A stretch of 64,000 nucleotides of DNA, taken from positions 434,001 through 498,000 of the forward strand of contig NZ_CP097870.1 of assembly GCF_029223545.1 (NCBI RefSeq), read 5' to 3'. This document shows, piece after piece, positions 18,194 to 27,009 of the stretch. How positions within the stretch are numbered: the stretch's first letter is position 1; each line of letters starts with the position of its first letter. Made by a program: the position numbers and the translations under genes. The notes under the pieces were generated by a model that saw only the letters and a program-made list of their open reading frames with translations, was not told the origin of the DNA and made no database searches. The DNA is from Thauera sp. GDN1. Lineage in GTDB: Bacteria > Pseudomonadota > Gammaproteobacteria > Burkholderiales > Rhodocyclaceae.

Positions 18194-19908
18194 GCGGCAC
18201 GAACGTGAAACTCGCGGGCGGCATCGCGCTCGCCCTGCTGTCCTCGCTGGCACTCGCCGCGGGCGGCGACCTCGGCCAGGCCGAGAAGCAGGCCACCAAC
18301 TGGACGGCCATCATGATGTTCGGCGTGTTCGTCCTCGGCACGCTGTACATCACCAAGTGGGCGGCCTCCAAGACCAAGTCGGCGGCCGACTTCTACACCG
18401 CCGGCGGCGGCATCACCGGCTTCCAGAACGGGCTGGCGATCGCCGGCGACTACATGTCGGCGGCGTCCTTCCTGGGCATCTCGGCGGCGGTGATGGCGAG
18501 CGGCTACGACGGCCTGATCTACTCGATCGGCTTCCTGGTCGGCTGGCCGGTGATCACCTTCCTGATGGCGGAGCGCCTGCGCAACCTCGGCAAGTTCACC
18601 TTCGCCGACGTGGCGGCCTACCGCTTCCAGCAGACCCCGATCCGCGCCTTCGCGGCCTCGGGCACCCTGGTCGTGGTCGCCTTCTACCTGATCGCGCAGA
18701 TGGTCGGTGCCGGCCAGCTCATCAAGCTGCTGTTCGGCCTGGAGTACTGGATGGCGGTGGTCATCGTCGGCGCGCTGATGATGGTCTACGTGCTGTTCGG
18801 CGGCATGACCGCGACCACCTGGGTGCAGATCATCAAGGCCTGCCTGCTGCTCGCCGGCGCGAGCTTCATGGCTTTCATGGTGCTGCTGAACTACGGCTTC
18901 TCGCCCGAGGCGATGTTCGCCGACGCGGTGCGCGTGAAGACCGAAGTGGCGACCGCTGCCGGCAAGAGCGCGGCCGAGGCCTCCACCATCGGCCAGTCGA
19001 TCATGGGCCCGGGCTCCTTCATCAAGGATCCGATCTCGGCGATCTCCTTCGGCATGGCGCTGATGTTCGGTACCGCTGGCCTGCCGCACGTGCTGATGCG
19101 CTTCTTCACCGTGCCGGACGCCAAGGAAGCCCGCAAGTCGGTGTTCTGGGCGACCACCTGGATCGGCTACTTCTACATCCTGACCTTCATCATCGGCTTC
19201 GGCGCGATCGTGCTGGTGTCGACCAACCCGGGTTTCCTCGATGCCAAGGGCGGCCTGATCGGCGGCAGCAACATGGCGGCGATCCACCTCGCCAACGCGG
19301 TCGGCGGCAACGTGTTCCTCGGCTTCATCTCGGCGGTGGCGTTCGCGACCATCCTCGCGGTGGTGGCCGGCCTGACCCTGTCGGGCGCCTCGGCGGTGTC
19401 GCACGACCTCTACGCCACGGTGTTCAAGAAGGGCAACGCCGACTCGGCTTCGGAGCTGCGTGTGTCGCGCATCACCACCCTGGTGCTGGGCATGATCGCG
19501 GTGGTGCTGGGCATCGCCTTCGAGAAGCAGAACATCGCCTTCATGGTGTCGCTGGCCTTCGCGATCGCCGCCTCGGCCAACTTCCCGGTGCTGTTCATGT
19601 CGGTGCTGTGGAAGGACTGCACCACCCGCGGCGCGACCATCGGCGGCTTCATCGGCCTGATCACCGCGGTGGTGCTGACCATCGTGTCGCCCTCGGTGTG
19701 GGAAGCCACGCTGGGCAACCCGAAGGGTTCGGCGCTGTTCCCCTACGCTTCGCCGGCGCTGTTCTCGATGGCCGCGGGCTTCATCGGCATCTGGCTGTTC
19801 TCGATCCTCGACAACAGCGCGCGTGCCAAGGCCGACCGTGCCGGCTACATGGCGCAGAAGGTGCGCTCGGAGACCGGCATCGGCGCGGCTGCGGCCTCGT
19901 CGCACTAA
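18190..19908 (+). CDS. actP: Cation/acetate symporter
   Basis: 572 aa, a sodium:solute symporter family member with ~13-14 membrane helices and a cleavable-looking N-terminal segment ([14 protein letters not shown]). [31 protein letters not shown] is the diagnostic acetate permease region, and the middle contains [22 protein letters not shown]. It would import acetate and short monocarboxylates with a cation. Operon with the DUF485 gene; no acetyl-CoA synthetase gene is adjacent, unlike E. coli. A strong hairpin terminator follows. Confidence 0.94.
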   Translation: MSGTNVKLAGGIALALLSSLALAAGGDLGQAEKQATNWTAIMMFGVFVLGTLYITKWAASKTKSAADFYTAGGGITGFQNGLAIAGDYMSAASFLGISAAVMASGYDGLIYSIGFLVGWPVITFLMAERLRNLGKFTFADVAAYRFQQTPIRAFAASGTLVVVAFYLIAQMVGAGQLIKLLFGLEYWMAVVIVGALMMVYVLFGGMTATTWVQIIKACLLLAGASFMAFMVLLNYGFSPEAMFADAVRVKTEVATAAGKSAAEASTIGQSIMGPGSFIKDPISAISFGMALMFGTAGLPHVLMRFFTVPDAKEARKSVFWATTWIGYFYILTFIIGFGAIVLVSTNPGFLDAKGGLIGGSNMAAIHLANAVGGNVFLGFISAVAFATILAVVAGLTLSGASAVSHDLYATVFKKGNADSASELRVSRITTLVLGMIAVVLGIAFEKQNIAFMVSLAFAIAASANFPVLFMSVLWKDCTTRGATIGGFIGLITAVVLTIVSPSVWEATLGNPKGSALFPYASPALFSMAAGFIGIWLFSILDNSARAKADRAGYMAQKVRSETGIGAAAASSH

Positions 19909-19961
19909 GCAGCAAGCCTGTCCGCCGGCATCCGCTAGGGTGCCGGCAGGCGGCGCAAGGC

Positions 19962-20003
19962 ACCGCGGGGCGGTGGGCGCAGGCTCACCGCCCCGCGGTC
20001 TTT
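19962..20003 (+). terminator. Intrinsic terminator after actP
   Basis: A perfect 14-bp stem (19962-19975 pairing with 19986-19999) with a 10-base loop, followed by CTTT. It lies 53 bases after actP. The convergent kinase gene ends at 20020, so the hairpin may act for both strands, although the T-run is on the plus strand only. A smaller hairpin GCCGGCA/TGCCGGC is just upstream. Confidence 0.7.
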
Positions 20004-20019
20004 CCGTGCCGGGGAGCGC

Positions 20020-21462
20020 TCAGGCGTGCGCGCCGTGGTTCAGCGGCAGGCGCACGCGCACGCAGGTGCCGCGGCCGCCCTGGCCATTGTCCCCGCCGTC
20101 GTCGATCGCGATCTGCCCGCCGTGGCTGCGCACGATCTCGCGCGCGATCGACAGCCCGAGCCCGCTGCCGCTCGCCTGGCTGTCTGCGTGGCGGTAGAAG
20201 CGCTCGAAGACCTGCTCGCGCACCGCCGGCGGAATGCCGGGGCCGTCGTCGCAGACCTCGATCAGCACCTCCCCGCCCTGCAGTACGCAGCGCAGGCCGA
20301 CCACGCCGCCGCTGCGTCCGTACTTGAGGGCGTTGTCCATCAGGTTGGCGATCAGCTCCTGCAGCAGGGTCGGATCGCCGTGCAGGCGCAGCGGCTCGCG
20401 CTCGATGCCGAGGTCGATGTCGCGCGCGTCGGCGCGGTCCACCCAGTCCTCGACCATGGCGTCGATCAGCGCGGCGAGGTCGACCTCGGTCGCGTCGGCG
20501 ATCAGGCGCTCGCCGGCCTCGGCGCGGGCCAGGGCGAGCAGCTGGTTGGCGAGTCGGGTGACGCGGGCGACCGACTGGCGCAGGCGGACACGCGCGCTGG
20601 CGTCCGCGGGCTGCGCCTCGAGCAGCTCGAGCTGCATCTGCAGGCCGGCGAGCGGGGTGCGCAACTGGTGCGCGGCATCCTGCAGGAACTCGCGCTGCTG
20701 GGCGTTGGCGGCGCGCAGGCGCTCGAGCAGGCCGTTGAGCGCGGCGACGACCTCGCGCACCTCGCGCGGCGCCCTGGCCGGATCGATCGGCGACAGGTCG
20801 GTGCCGGAGCGCGCGCGCAGCGAGTCCTCCAGGCGCTGCAGCGGAGCCAGCCCGCTCGGGATGCCGAAGCGCGCCGCCACGGCGGCGGCAATCAGCAGCA
20901 GCGCGCCGGCCCAGGCAAAGCCGGTCACCAGGCTGTCCATCGCCGCGTCGCGCTTGCCCAGGGTTTCGGCGACCGTGACGTAGAAGCCGCCGGCGCCGTT
21001 CTCGCGGTACAGGCGGACCGCGCGGATCGGCTGGCCGGCGTGGGCGAGGTCGCGGAACAGCGGGCGGCCCGCCGGTATCGGCGGCCGCGACGGGGTTTCC
21101 CGGCCCACGGGCGTGTAGGGCACGGGCAGGCTGGACAGGGCGTCCGTCTCGTCCAGGGTCGGCAACTCGGCATCGCCACCGAGCAGCCGACCCTGTGCGT
21201 CGCGCACGCGGAAGTAGATGCGGTCGACGCTGTCGGTGCGCAGCACCGCCTCGACCTCGGGCGAAAGGGCCAGGGTCAGGCCGTCGGGTGCGGCATGCAC
21301 ATGGGTGGCGATGGCCTGGGCGAGGTTCAGCAGGTTGCCGTCGTAGGCGTTGCCCACCACCCATTTCGCGCTGCTGTAGGCGACCGCGCCGGCGGTGACC
21401 AGCAGCACCGCGGACGGCGCCGCAAGCGCGCTGAGCAGCTTGCGGCGAAGGCTAATCTGCAC
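20020..21462 (-). CDS. TctE-like sensor histidine kinase
   Basis: 480 aa. N-terminal membrane helix (~9-30), a periplasmic domain of the 2CSK_N type seen in TctE/QseC-like kinases, second helix ~175-195, HAMP-like linker (GLAPLQRLEDSLRARS). Phosphoacceptor region AAHQLRTPLAGLQ (~265), N-box ELIANLMDNALKYG, then DDGPGIP and GSGLGLSIA. The gene overlaps its response regulator gene by 11 bases. In TctDE systems the target is a tripartite tricarboxylate transporter; none is in this window, so the signal is open. Confidence 0.9.
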   Translation of the reverse strand: MQISLRRKLLSALAAPSAVLLVTAGAVAYSSAKWVVGNAYDGNLLNLAQAIATHVHAAPDGLTLALSPEVEAVLRTDSVDRIYFRVRDAQGRLLGGDAELPTLDETDALSSLPVPYTPVGRETPSRPPIPAGRPLFRDLAHAGQPIRAVRLYRENGAGGFYVTVAETLGKRDAAMDSLVTGFAWAGALLLIAAAVAARFGIPSGLAPLQRLEDSLRARSGTDLSPIDPARAPREVREVVAALNGLLERLRAANAQQREFLQDAAHQLRTPLAGLQMQLELLEAQPADASARVRLRQSVARVTRLANQLLALARAEAGERLIADATEVDLAALIDAMVEDWVDRADARDIDLGIEREPLRLHGDPTLLQELIANLMDNALKYGRSGGVVGLRCVLQGGEVLIEVCDDGPGIPPAVREQVFERFYRHADSQASGSGLGLSIAREIVRSHGGQIAIDDGGDNGQGGRGTCVRVRLPLNHGAHA

Positions 21463-22120
21463 CGTCGCGGCGCTCCTTGACGCGTTCGAGCCGGTAGCCG
21501 AAGCCGCGCACGGTGCGGATCACCAGCCCGGCTGCCTGCAGGCGCGGGCGCAGGCGCGAGATATAGACCTCGAGCGCATTGCTGCTGCCATCGCCCTGCA
21601 GGCGCTCGCGCGCGACGGTGCGGCCGTCGGCGCGCACCAGGGCCTCGAGCACCTCCCACTCGCGGCCGCTGAGGGCGAGCGGCTCGCCCGCCAGCTCGGC
21701 GAGCCGGCCGTCGATGTCCAGCACCAGCGGACCGAAGCCGAGCGCGGCTTCAGCGCTCGTCCCGCCGCGGCGCAGCACCGCGCGCATGCGCGCGCTCAGT
21801 TCGGCGAGCTCGAAAGGCTTGACCAGATAGTCGTCGGCGCCGAGGTCGAGCCCGTAGATGCGGTCGTCGAGCGCGTCGCGCGCGGTGATCAGGATCACCG
21901 GCATGCGCTGGCCGCGCTTGCGGACGCGACGCACCACCTCGTAGCCGCCCAGTCCGGGCAGGCCGAGGTCGAGCAGCACGAAGTCGAAGGCGCCCTCCTG
22001 CAGCAGGCGGTCGGCGCGCATGCCGTCGTTCTCGACCGTGACCTCGTCGCCCTGGCCGCGCAGGAACTCGGCGATGACCTCGGCCAGGGTCGGGTCGTCT
22101 TCAACCAGCAGAAGCTTCAT
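21452..22120 (-). CDS. OmpR/PhoB-family response regulator (TctD-like)
   Basis: 222 aa. Receiver domain with acidic pocket (LLVEDDPTLAE), phospho-acceptor Asp in FVLLDLGLPGLGG (~51) and LVKPFEL. The C-terminal winged helix has LSGREWEVLEALVRADGRTV and VEVYISRLRPRL-type sequence (ALEVYISRLRPRLQAAG, then IRTVRGFGYRLE). First gene of the pair with the TctE-like kinase. Confidence 0.93.
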   Translation of the reverse strand: MKLLLVEDDPTLAEVIAEFLRGQGDEVTVENDGMRADRLLQEGAFDFVLLDLGLPGLGGYEVVRRVRKRGQRMPVILITARDALDDRIYGLDLGADDYLVKPFELAELSARMRAVLRRGGTSAEAALGFGPLVLDIDGRLAELAGEPLALSGREWEVLEALVRADGRTVARERLQGDGSSNALEVYISRLRPRLQAAGLVIRTVRGFGYRLERVKERRDGAD

Positions 22121-22261
22121 GTCGTCCTCTCGATCTCCGCCGTGCCGGCGTGCGAGCGCGCTGCGCGGCCGGATGCGGCCGTTCGCGCGCGAGTACGCAA
22201 TGCTATCGCGAGCGGCGTGCGCCCGCGCCTGTCGGCAGCGATCGGAGCGGAGGGCGCGGGC

Positions 22262-22573
22262 TCAGAGCGCGAGGAAGACCTGGCCGTCCTCGAGCTTCAC
22301 CGCGAGGCGAGCGCAGCGCCCGACGTCGGGCGCCACCGCCTCGCCGTCCTGCAGGTCGAAGTTCCAGCCGTGCAGCGGGCAGCTCACCTTGCGCCCGTGG
22401 ACGATGCCCTGCGACAGCGGCCCGCCCTTGTGCGGGCATTTGTCGTGGAGCGCGAACACCTCGTCCTCGGCGGTGCGGAAGACGGCGATGTCGGCGCCGC
22501 CGGTGCGCTGCACCACGCGGGCGCCGAGGCGCGGGATGTCGTCGAGCGGGCAGATGCGTGTCCAGTCGGTCAT
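22262..22573 (-). CDS. nirD: Nitrite reductase (NADH) small subunit
   Basis: 103 aa Rieske-fold protein. It keeps an apparently complete [2Fe-2S] ligand set, C46-P-H48 and C65-P-L-H68, which E. coli NirD lacks. As the small subunit of assimilatory nitrite reductase it partners NirB in six-electron reduction of nitrite to ammonium. The ATG follows AAGGAC and lies 47 bases after the nirB stop, so it is the second gene of nirBD. A GCCCGCGCC/GGCGCGGGC inverted repeat (22221-22261) starts right after its stop, without a T-run. Confidence 0.93.
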   Translation of the reverse strand: MTDWTRICPLDDIPRLGARVVQRTGGADIAVFRTAEDEVFALHDKCPHKGGPLSQGIVHGRKVSCPLHGWNFDLQDGEAVAPDVGRCARLAVKLEDGQVFLAL

Positions 22574-22620
22574 GGTGATCGGTCCTTGGGCGTGATGGAT
22601 GGGGTGAGGGATGCGGCGGA

Positions 22621-25110
22621 TCAGGCCTCGACCCGGATCGGGATGAATTGCTTCACGGCCTCGCCTTCGCGGCTGGTCTGCCAGGGGTCGCGGGCGTCCT
22701 TCAGCGCGTCGAGCAGGCGGGCGTGCAGGCGGCGGCGGTTGTCGCCGTCCTCGACCACCTTCGCTTTGACATGGTCGAGCCCGACGCGGGCCAGCCAATG
22801 CACGGTGCGCTCCAGGTACCAGCCTTCCTCGCGGTAGAGCTGCAGGAAGGCGCCGGCGTACTCCATGACCTCTTCGTCGCTGCCGACCTTGCACAGGAAC
22901 TGCGCGACCTCGGTCTTGATGCCGCCGTTGCCGCCGACGTAGAGCTCGTAGCCGGAATCGACGCCGATCACGCCCACGTCCTTGATGCCCGCCTCGGCGC
23001 AGTTGCGCGGGCAGCCGGACACGGCGAGCTTCACCTTGTGCGGCGCGTACATGTCGAACAGCATCTTCTCGAGCTTGACCCCCATGTCCATCGCCAACTG
23101 CGTGCCGAAGCGGCAATGCTCGGCGCCGACGCAGGTCTTCACGGTGCGGATCGACTTGCCGTAGGCGTGGCCCGAGACCATGCCGGCGGCGTTGAGGTCG
23201 GCCCAGATGTAGGGCAGGTCTTCCTTCCTGACGCCGAGCAGGTCGATACGCTGGCCGCCGGTGACCTTGACCGTGGGCACCTGGTATTTCTCGGCGGCAT
23301 CGGCGATCGCACGCAGCTCGGAAGGCGTGGTCAGCCCGCCCCACATCCGCGGCACCACCGAGTAGGTGCCATCCTTCTGGATGTTGGCGTGGGCGCGCTC
23401 GTTGATGAAGCGCGACTGCGGGTCGTCCCTGGCCTCGTGCGGCCACGACGAGATCAGGTAGTAGTTGATCGCCGGCCGGCACTTGTCGCAGCCGTCGGGC
23501 GTGCGCCAGCCCAGGGTCTCGAACACCGCCTGCTTGCCGGTGAGGTGGTGCTTGAAGATCGCCTCGCGCACCACCTTGTGCGAATGCTCGGTACACGCGC
23601 ACACCGGCTTGTCGCTGGCGCTCACCGCCTGGTAGGCGCCGCCGACGGTGGAGGCGAGGATCTGCTCGACCAGGCCGGTGCAGGAGCCGCAGGAGGAGGC
23701 CGCCTTGGTGTGCTTCTTGACCTCGTCGAGGGTGAACAGCCCCTGCTCCTTGATCGCCTTGACGATGCTGCCCTTGCACACCCCGTTGCAGCCGCACACC
23801 TCGGCGCTGTCGGGCATGCTGGCGGCGCGGTTCTCGCCCTTGTGGCCGGCGTCGCCCAGCTTGTTCTGGCCGAACATCAGGTGGTCGCGGATCTCGGCGA
23901 CGCTCTGGCGGTCCTTCATGAGCTGGAAGTACCAGGCGCCGTCGGCGGTGTCGCCGTACAGCACCGAGCCGACGATGCGGTCGTCCTTGAGCACCACGCG
24001 CTTGTACACCCCGCCCTGCCTGTCGTGCAGCACGATCTCCTCGGTGCCCGGACCGCCGCCGAAGTCGCCCGCCGAGAACACGTCGATGCCGGTGACCTTG
24101 AGCTTGGTCGAGGTCACCGAGCCCTCGTAGCGCCCGATGCCGAAGTTGGCGAGATGGTTGGCGCACACCTTGCCCTGCTCGAACAGCGGCGCGACGAGGC
24201 CGTAGGCGACGCCGCGGTGGGCCACGCACTCGCCCACCGCGTAGATGCGCGGGTCGGTCACCGTCTGCAGGGTGTCGGACACATGGATGCCGCGCACCCG
24301 GCCGCTGCCGCAATACAGCCCGGCGGACTCGGCGAGCGCATAGTTGGGCCGGATGCCGGCGGCGACCACCACCAGGTCGGCGGGGATCTCCATGCCGTCC
24401 TTGAAGCGCACCGCGCCGACACGCTCGGCCATTTCACCGTGGGCATTGCGCGCCGGCAGCAGCGCCTCGGTGTGGCGCGCGAGCAGGAACTTCATGCCCC
24501 TGGCCTCGAGCGAGGCCTGCAGCATGTCGGCCGCGGCCTTGTCGAGCTGGCGCTCCATGATCCAGTCGCCGATATGCACCACGGTGACGTCCATGCCGCG
24601 CAGCATCAGGCCGTTGGCGGCCTCCAGGCCGAGCAGGCCGGCGCCGACCACCACCGCGTGGCGGTACCTGCCGGCGGCCTCGATCATCGCCTCGGTGTCG
24701 GCGATGTCGCGGTAGCCGAGCACGCCGGGCAGGTCGTTGCCGGGGATGGGCGGGATGAAGGGCGTGGAGCCGGTGGCGAGCAGCAGGCGGTCGTAGTCGG
24801 CCGCGGTGAGGCTGCCGTCGGCGGCCTCGGCGATCACCTTGCGCTTGACGCGGTCGATCTTCGTTACCTTGCTGCCGGCGTGCAGCGTGATGCCGTTGTC
24901 GCGGTACCAGTCGAGATCGTTGAGCATGATCTCGGGCAGGCTCATCTCGCCCGCCAGCACCGGCGACAGCAGGATGCGGTTGTAGTTGCCGTGCGGCTCG
25001 GCGCCGAACACGGTGATGTCGTACAGGTCGGGGGCGAGCTTGAGCAGCTCCTCGATCGTGCGCACGCCGGCCATGCCGTTGCCGACGAGTACGAGTTTCA
25101 TCTTCTTCAT
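22621..25110 (-). CDS. nirB: Nitrite reductase (NAD(P)H) large subunit, assimilatory
   Basis: 829 aa from MKKMKLVLVG, which follows GAGGAG; an upstream in-frame start at 25131 lacks one. Order: FAD/NAD(P)H reductase domains (VLVGNGMAGVR; VVVGAGLLGLEAANGL), BFD-like [2Fe-2S] domains (CGCNGVCKG ~437, CGSCTG, CACTEH ~505, CDKCRP ~545), then the nitrite/sulfite reductase half-domains with sirohaem-[4Fe-4S] ligands CVGAEHC (~657) and GCPRNC (~699). It reduces nitrite to ammonium in the cytoplasm with NirD. No nitrate reductase gene is adjacent. Expression appears doubly controlled, by NtrC/sigma-54 and by an ANTAR leader RNA. Confidence 0.96.
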   Translation of the reverse strand: MKKMKLVLVGNGMAGVRTIEELLKLAPDLYDITVFGAEPHGNYNRILLSPVLAGEMSLPEIMLNDLDWYRDNGITLHAGSKVTKIDRVKRKVIAEAADGSLTAADYDRLLLATGSTPFIPPIPGNDLPGVLGYRDIADTEAMIEAAGRYRHAVVVGAGLLGLEAANGLMLRGMDVTVVHIGDWIMERQLDKAAADMLQASLEARGMKFLLARHTEALLPARNAHGEMAERVGAVRFKDGMEIPADLVVVAAGIRPNYALAESAGLYCGSGRVRGIHVSDTLQTVTDPRIYAVGECVAHRGVAYGLVAPLFEQGKVCANHLANFGIGRYEGSVTSTKLKVTGIDVFSAGDFGGGPGTEEIVLHDRQGGVYKRVVLKDDRIVGSVLYGDTADGAWYFQLMKDRQSVAEIRDHLMFGQNKLGDAGHKGENRAASMPDSAEVCGCNGVCKGSIVKAIKEQGLFTLDEVKKHTKAASSCGSCTGLVEQILASTVGGAYQAVSASDKPVCACTEHSHKVVREAIFKHHLTGKQAVFETLGWRTPDGCDKCRPAINYYLISSWPHEARDDPQSRFINERAHANIQKDGTYSVVPRMWGGLTTPSELRAIADAAEKYQVPTVKVTGGQRIDLLGVRKEDLPYIWADLNAAGMVSGHAYGKSIRTVKTCVGAEHCRFGTQLAMDMGVKLEKMLFDMYAPHKVKLAVSGCPRNCAEAGIKDVGVIGVDSGYELYVGGNGGIKTEVAQFLCKVGSDEEVMEYAGAFLQLYREEGWYLERTVHWLARVGLDHVKAKVVEDGDNRRRLHARLLDALKDARDPWQTSREGEAVKQFIPIRVEA

Positions 25111-25195
25111 GGTCTTGCTCCTCGGGAACACCGCTACCGAAAACGATTCTTCAGGCCCTCATCCCCGCTCCTGCCGCCCTCGCGGGCGATGCCGG

Positions 25196-25260
25196 AAAGA
25201 CGAACGGCGCCCACTGCGCCGGACGCGCCGCAAGCGCGCGCCGTGCAGATGGACGCCGTT
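25196..25260 (-). terminator. Leader terminator upstream of nirB (attenuator)
   Basis: On the minus strand a base stem AACGGCG (25260-25254) pairs with CGCCGTT (25209-25203), enclosing a GC-rich inner hairpin CGGCGC-AGTGG-GCGCCG (25221-25205), and is followed by CGTCTTT. The 5' arm of the base stem is the same sequence as the loop and 3' edge of the second ANTAR hairpin, so the two structures are mutually exclusive. The U-tract is modest, as expected of a regulated attenuator. Confidence 0.65.
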
Positions 25261-25321
25261 GTCCTCGCCCGCGGATTCTGCGGGGCCGATGTCGATGCCT
25301 GCCGGACCGCCTTTGGTCCGG
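25251..25321 (-). ncRNA. ANTAR-binding leader RNA: two hexaloop hairpins in the nirBD 5' UTR
   Basis: First hairpin (25302-25321): CCGGACC, loop AAAGGC, GGTCCGG, 7 bp. Second hairpin (25251-25264): GGAC, loop AACGGC, GTCC, 4 bp. Both loops are six bases with A at position 1 and G at position 4, the known signature for ANTAR antiterminators (as in Klebsiella nasF). The second hairpin shares bases with the 5' arm of the downstream terminator. The transcript would be ~216 nt from the sigma-54 start to the nirB ATG. A further hairpin with a 7-base loop (CCCGC/GCGGG) lies between the two and may be incidental. The NIT-ANTAR gene is immediately upstream. Confidence 0.78.
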
Positions 25322-25336
25322 ACTCGATCGCAGTAA

Positions 25337-25352
25337 TGCATCAAGCGTGCCA
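25337..25352 (-). promoter_or_regulatory. Sigma-54 promoter of nirBD
   Basis: Minus strand TGGCACGCTTGATGCA. The -24 element TGGCACG is exact; the -12 element is ATGCA instead of TTGCA, and GG and GC are ten bases apart. Predicted start near 25326, giving a leader of ~216 bases that includes the ANTAR hairpins and terminator. Confidence 0.85.
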
Positions 25353-25429
25353 GGTACCGGGAATCCCCGGCGCCACAAGGCCGTGCGGGTGTCAGTGCCG
25401 TTCCGCGCGGTGGCGGCGCCGTGCGCGCA

Positions 25430-25477
25430 TGCACTGCTGCAGTGCAGTATCGGGACGCGCTGCACCAGCGGCGTGCG
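25430..25477. promoter_or_regulatory. Two NtrC-type enhancer sites upstream of nirBD
   Basis: Site 1 (25430-25446) is TGCACTGCTGCAGTGCA, a perfect palindrome matching the NtrC consensus TGCACY-N5-RGTGCA at all defined positions. Site 2 (25461-25477) is TGCACC-AGCGG-CGTGCG, a weaker match. They are centred about 112 and 143 bases upstream of the predicted start and 31 bases apart, essentially the arrangement at the E. coli glnAp2 enhancer. This implies nitrogen-limitation control. Confidence 0.82.
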
Positions 25478-25510
25478 GACGGCGCCCGGCGCGACTCCCG
25501 CGGCGCGCGT

Positions 25511-26812
25511 TCAGCCGTGCGGCGGCAGGAAGGCTTCCATCGCCAGCGCGGCCTGCGCCACCTCCACCAGCCGCCGGCCCTGGTTCATCGCGGTCTGCCG
25601 CAGCAGGCGGTGGGCCTCGTCCTCGCTCAGCCCCTGGTGGCGCATCAGCACGCCCTTGGCGCGCTCGACCAGCTTGCGTTCGTCGAGGGTCGCGCGCACC
25701 GCGGCGAGCTCGTCGCCGATCGCCTGCAGCCGGCACGACTGCGCGTGCAGCAGGTCGACGATCGAGCGCGTGAGCTGGGGGCCGAGCGGGCCGGCTGCAC
25801 TCGCCGGCGCGTCGGCCTGCGCGGACGTGGGGGTGCCCTCCAGCGCCGTGGCGGGCAGCGCGGCGCCGGGGAGCGCGACCGTGTCGGCAAGCCCGGAGAG
25901 CGCCTGCATCAGGCTCTGCGGGTCGTCGGGATCGCGCCGCAGCGCGGCGATGCGCGCAGCACAGGCCGCGCGCAGCCCGCCGGCGAGCGCGGCCTCCAGC
26001 TCGCGGATGCGGTCCAGGCGCTGCGAGCAGCAGGCGAACCAGGTCTCGGCCAGCGCCGGCACAAACGCGGTGCCCGGCCCCGCGGCGAGCAGCTTGCGGC
26101 GCAGGCGCTCGAGCTCGGCCAGCGGCATCGCGGCCTGCGCCGCGGACCAGGCGGCGAGCGTGTCCGGCGGGCAGAAGGCGGCGAAGCGCTGGAAGCAGGC
26201 CTCCTGCGCCTCGATCAGGTGCAGCAGGGCGTGCTCGCCCGCCGGCCCGGGCGCACCGGCGGCGAACGCGGCCGCCCCCGCGGCGCGCTCCTGGCCGGCC
26301 AGCTCCTTGCCCTGCATCAGGTTGAACAGCGCCACCAGCAGGCGCGACACCGCCGGGTCGGTCGCGATGTCGGCGGCCTCGAAGACCAGGGCCAGCAGCG
26401 CGGCGATCGCGTGCGTGAAGCGCCGCGTCGCCGCCTCGGCGCTGCAGCCCCGGGTCGCGATCTCCGCGCGCAGCGCCACCAGCCCGTCGAGCGCATGCAG
26501 CGCGAGTGCGATCCGGGTGAACAGCCGTGTGCCGCCGGCCATCGCCAGCGCCGGATCGCCGACTGCGGGCTGCGCCAGCCAGGCGCGCACCGCAAGCTCG
26601 GTGGCCTCGCTGGCGGAGGCGCGCGCCGCGCGCTCGGCACCGAAGCGGGCGCCGCCGGAGGCGAGATGAAGGTTCGTGGCGCCGCGTTCGTCCTGCAGGC
26701 GGTGGACGAGCGCGCTGACCGCCTGCACCAGCTCGCAGGCGCGCGCGAGCTGTTCGAGATCGTGAATTTCGCAGCGGCGGGCGGCGACCAGGAAGGCGAG
26801 CGTCGATTCCAT
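25511..26812 (-). CDS. nasR: NIT-domain / ANTAR-domain nitrate-responsive antiterminator (NasR-like)
   Basis: 433 aa from MESTLAFLVAARRCEIHD; an in-frame ATG 90 bases upstream adds residues with no family match. Residues ~40-300 form an all-helical NIT (nitrate/nitrite sensing) domain (VHRLQDERGATNLHLASGG, GKELAGQERA, AFCPPDTLAAW). The last ~75 residues are an ANTAR RNA-binding domain (LDERKLVERAKGVLMRHQGLSEDEAHRLLRQTAMNQGRRLVEVA). In Klebsiella NasR, nitrate or nitrite binding lets ANTAR bind leader hairpins and prevent termination. It lies directly upstream of nirBD on the same strand, and the nirBD leader carries matching hairpins. Confidence 0.9.
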   Translation of the reverse strand: MESTLAFLVAARRCEIHDLEQLARACELVQAVSALVHRLQDERGATNLHLASGGARFGAERAARASASEATELAVRAWLAQPAVGDPALAMAGGTRLFTRIALALHALDGLVALRAEIATRGCSAEAATRRFTHAIAALLALVFEAADIATDPAVSRLLVALFNLMQGKELAGQERAAGAAAFAAGAPGPAGEHALLHLIEAQEACFQRFAAFCPPDTLAAWSAAQAAMPLAELERLRRKLLAAGPGTAFVPALAETWFACCSQRLDRIRELEAALAGGLRAACAARIAALRRDPDDPQSLMQALSGLADTVALPGAALPATALEGTPTSAQADAPASAAGPLGPQLTRSIVDLLHAQSCRLQAIGDELAAVRATLDERKLVERAKGVLMRHQGLSEDEAHRLLRQTAMNQGRRLVEVAQAALAMEAFLPPHG

Positions 26813-27009
26813 GCGGGGCTCCAGCGGGGTGTTCGCGACGACGGCCGGACGGGCCGTCGCAGGAAACGAAGCAAGAGCCGTGCAAGGGGCGCGTCGGCGC
26901 AAGGAAGGGGCTGCCGATGGCGGCCGGTGCGCGCATCGCCGCCGGCCATCGGCGTATCATGAGCCGGTCCTCGTTCCGCCCTCCGGGCTTTCGCGCCCGG
27001 CCTGCCGCC

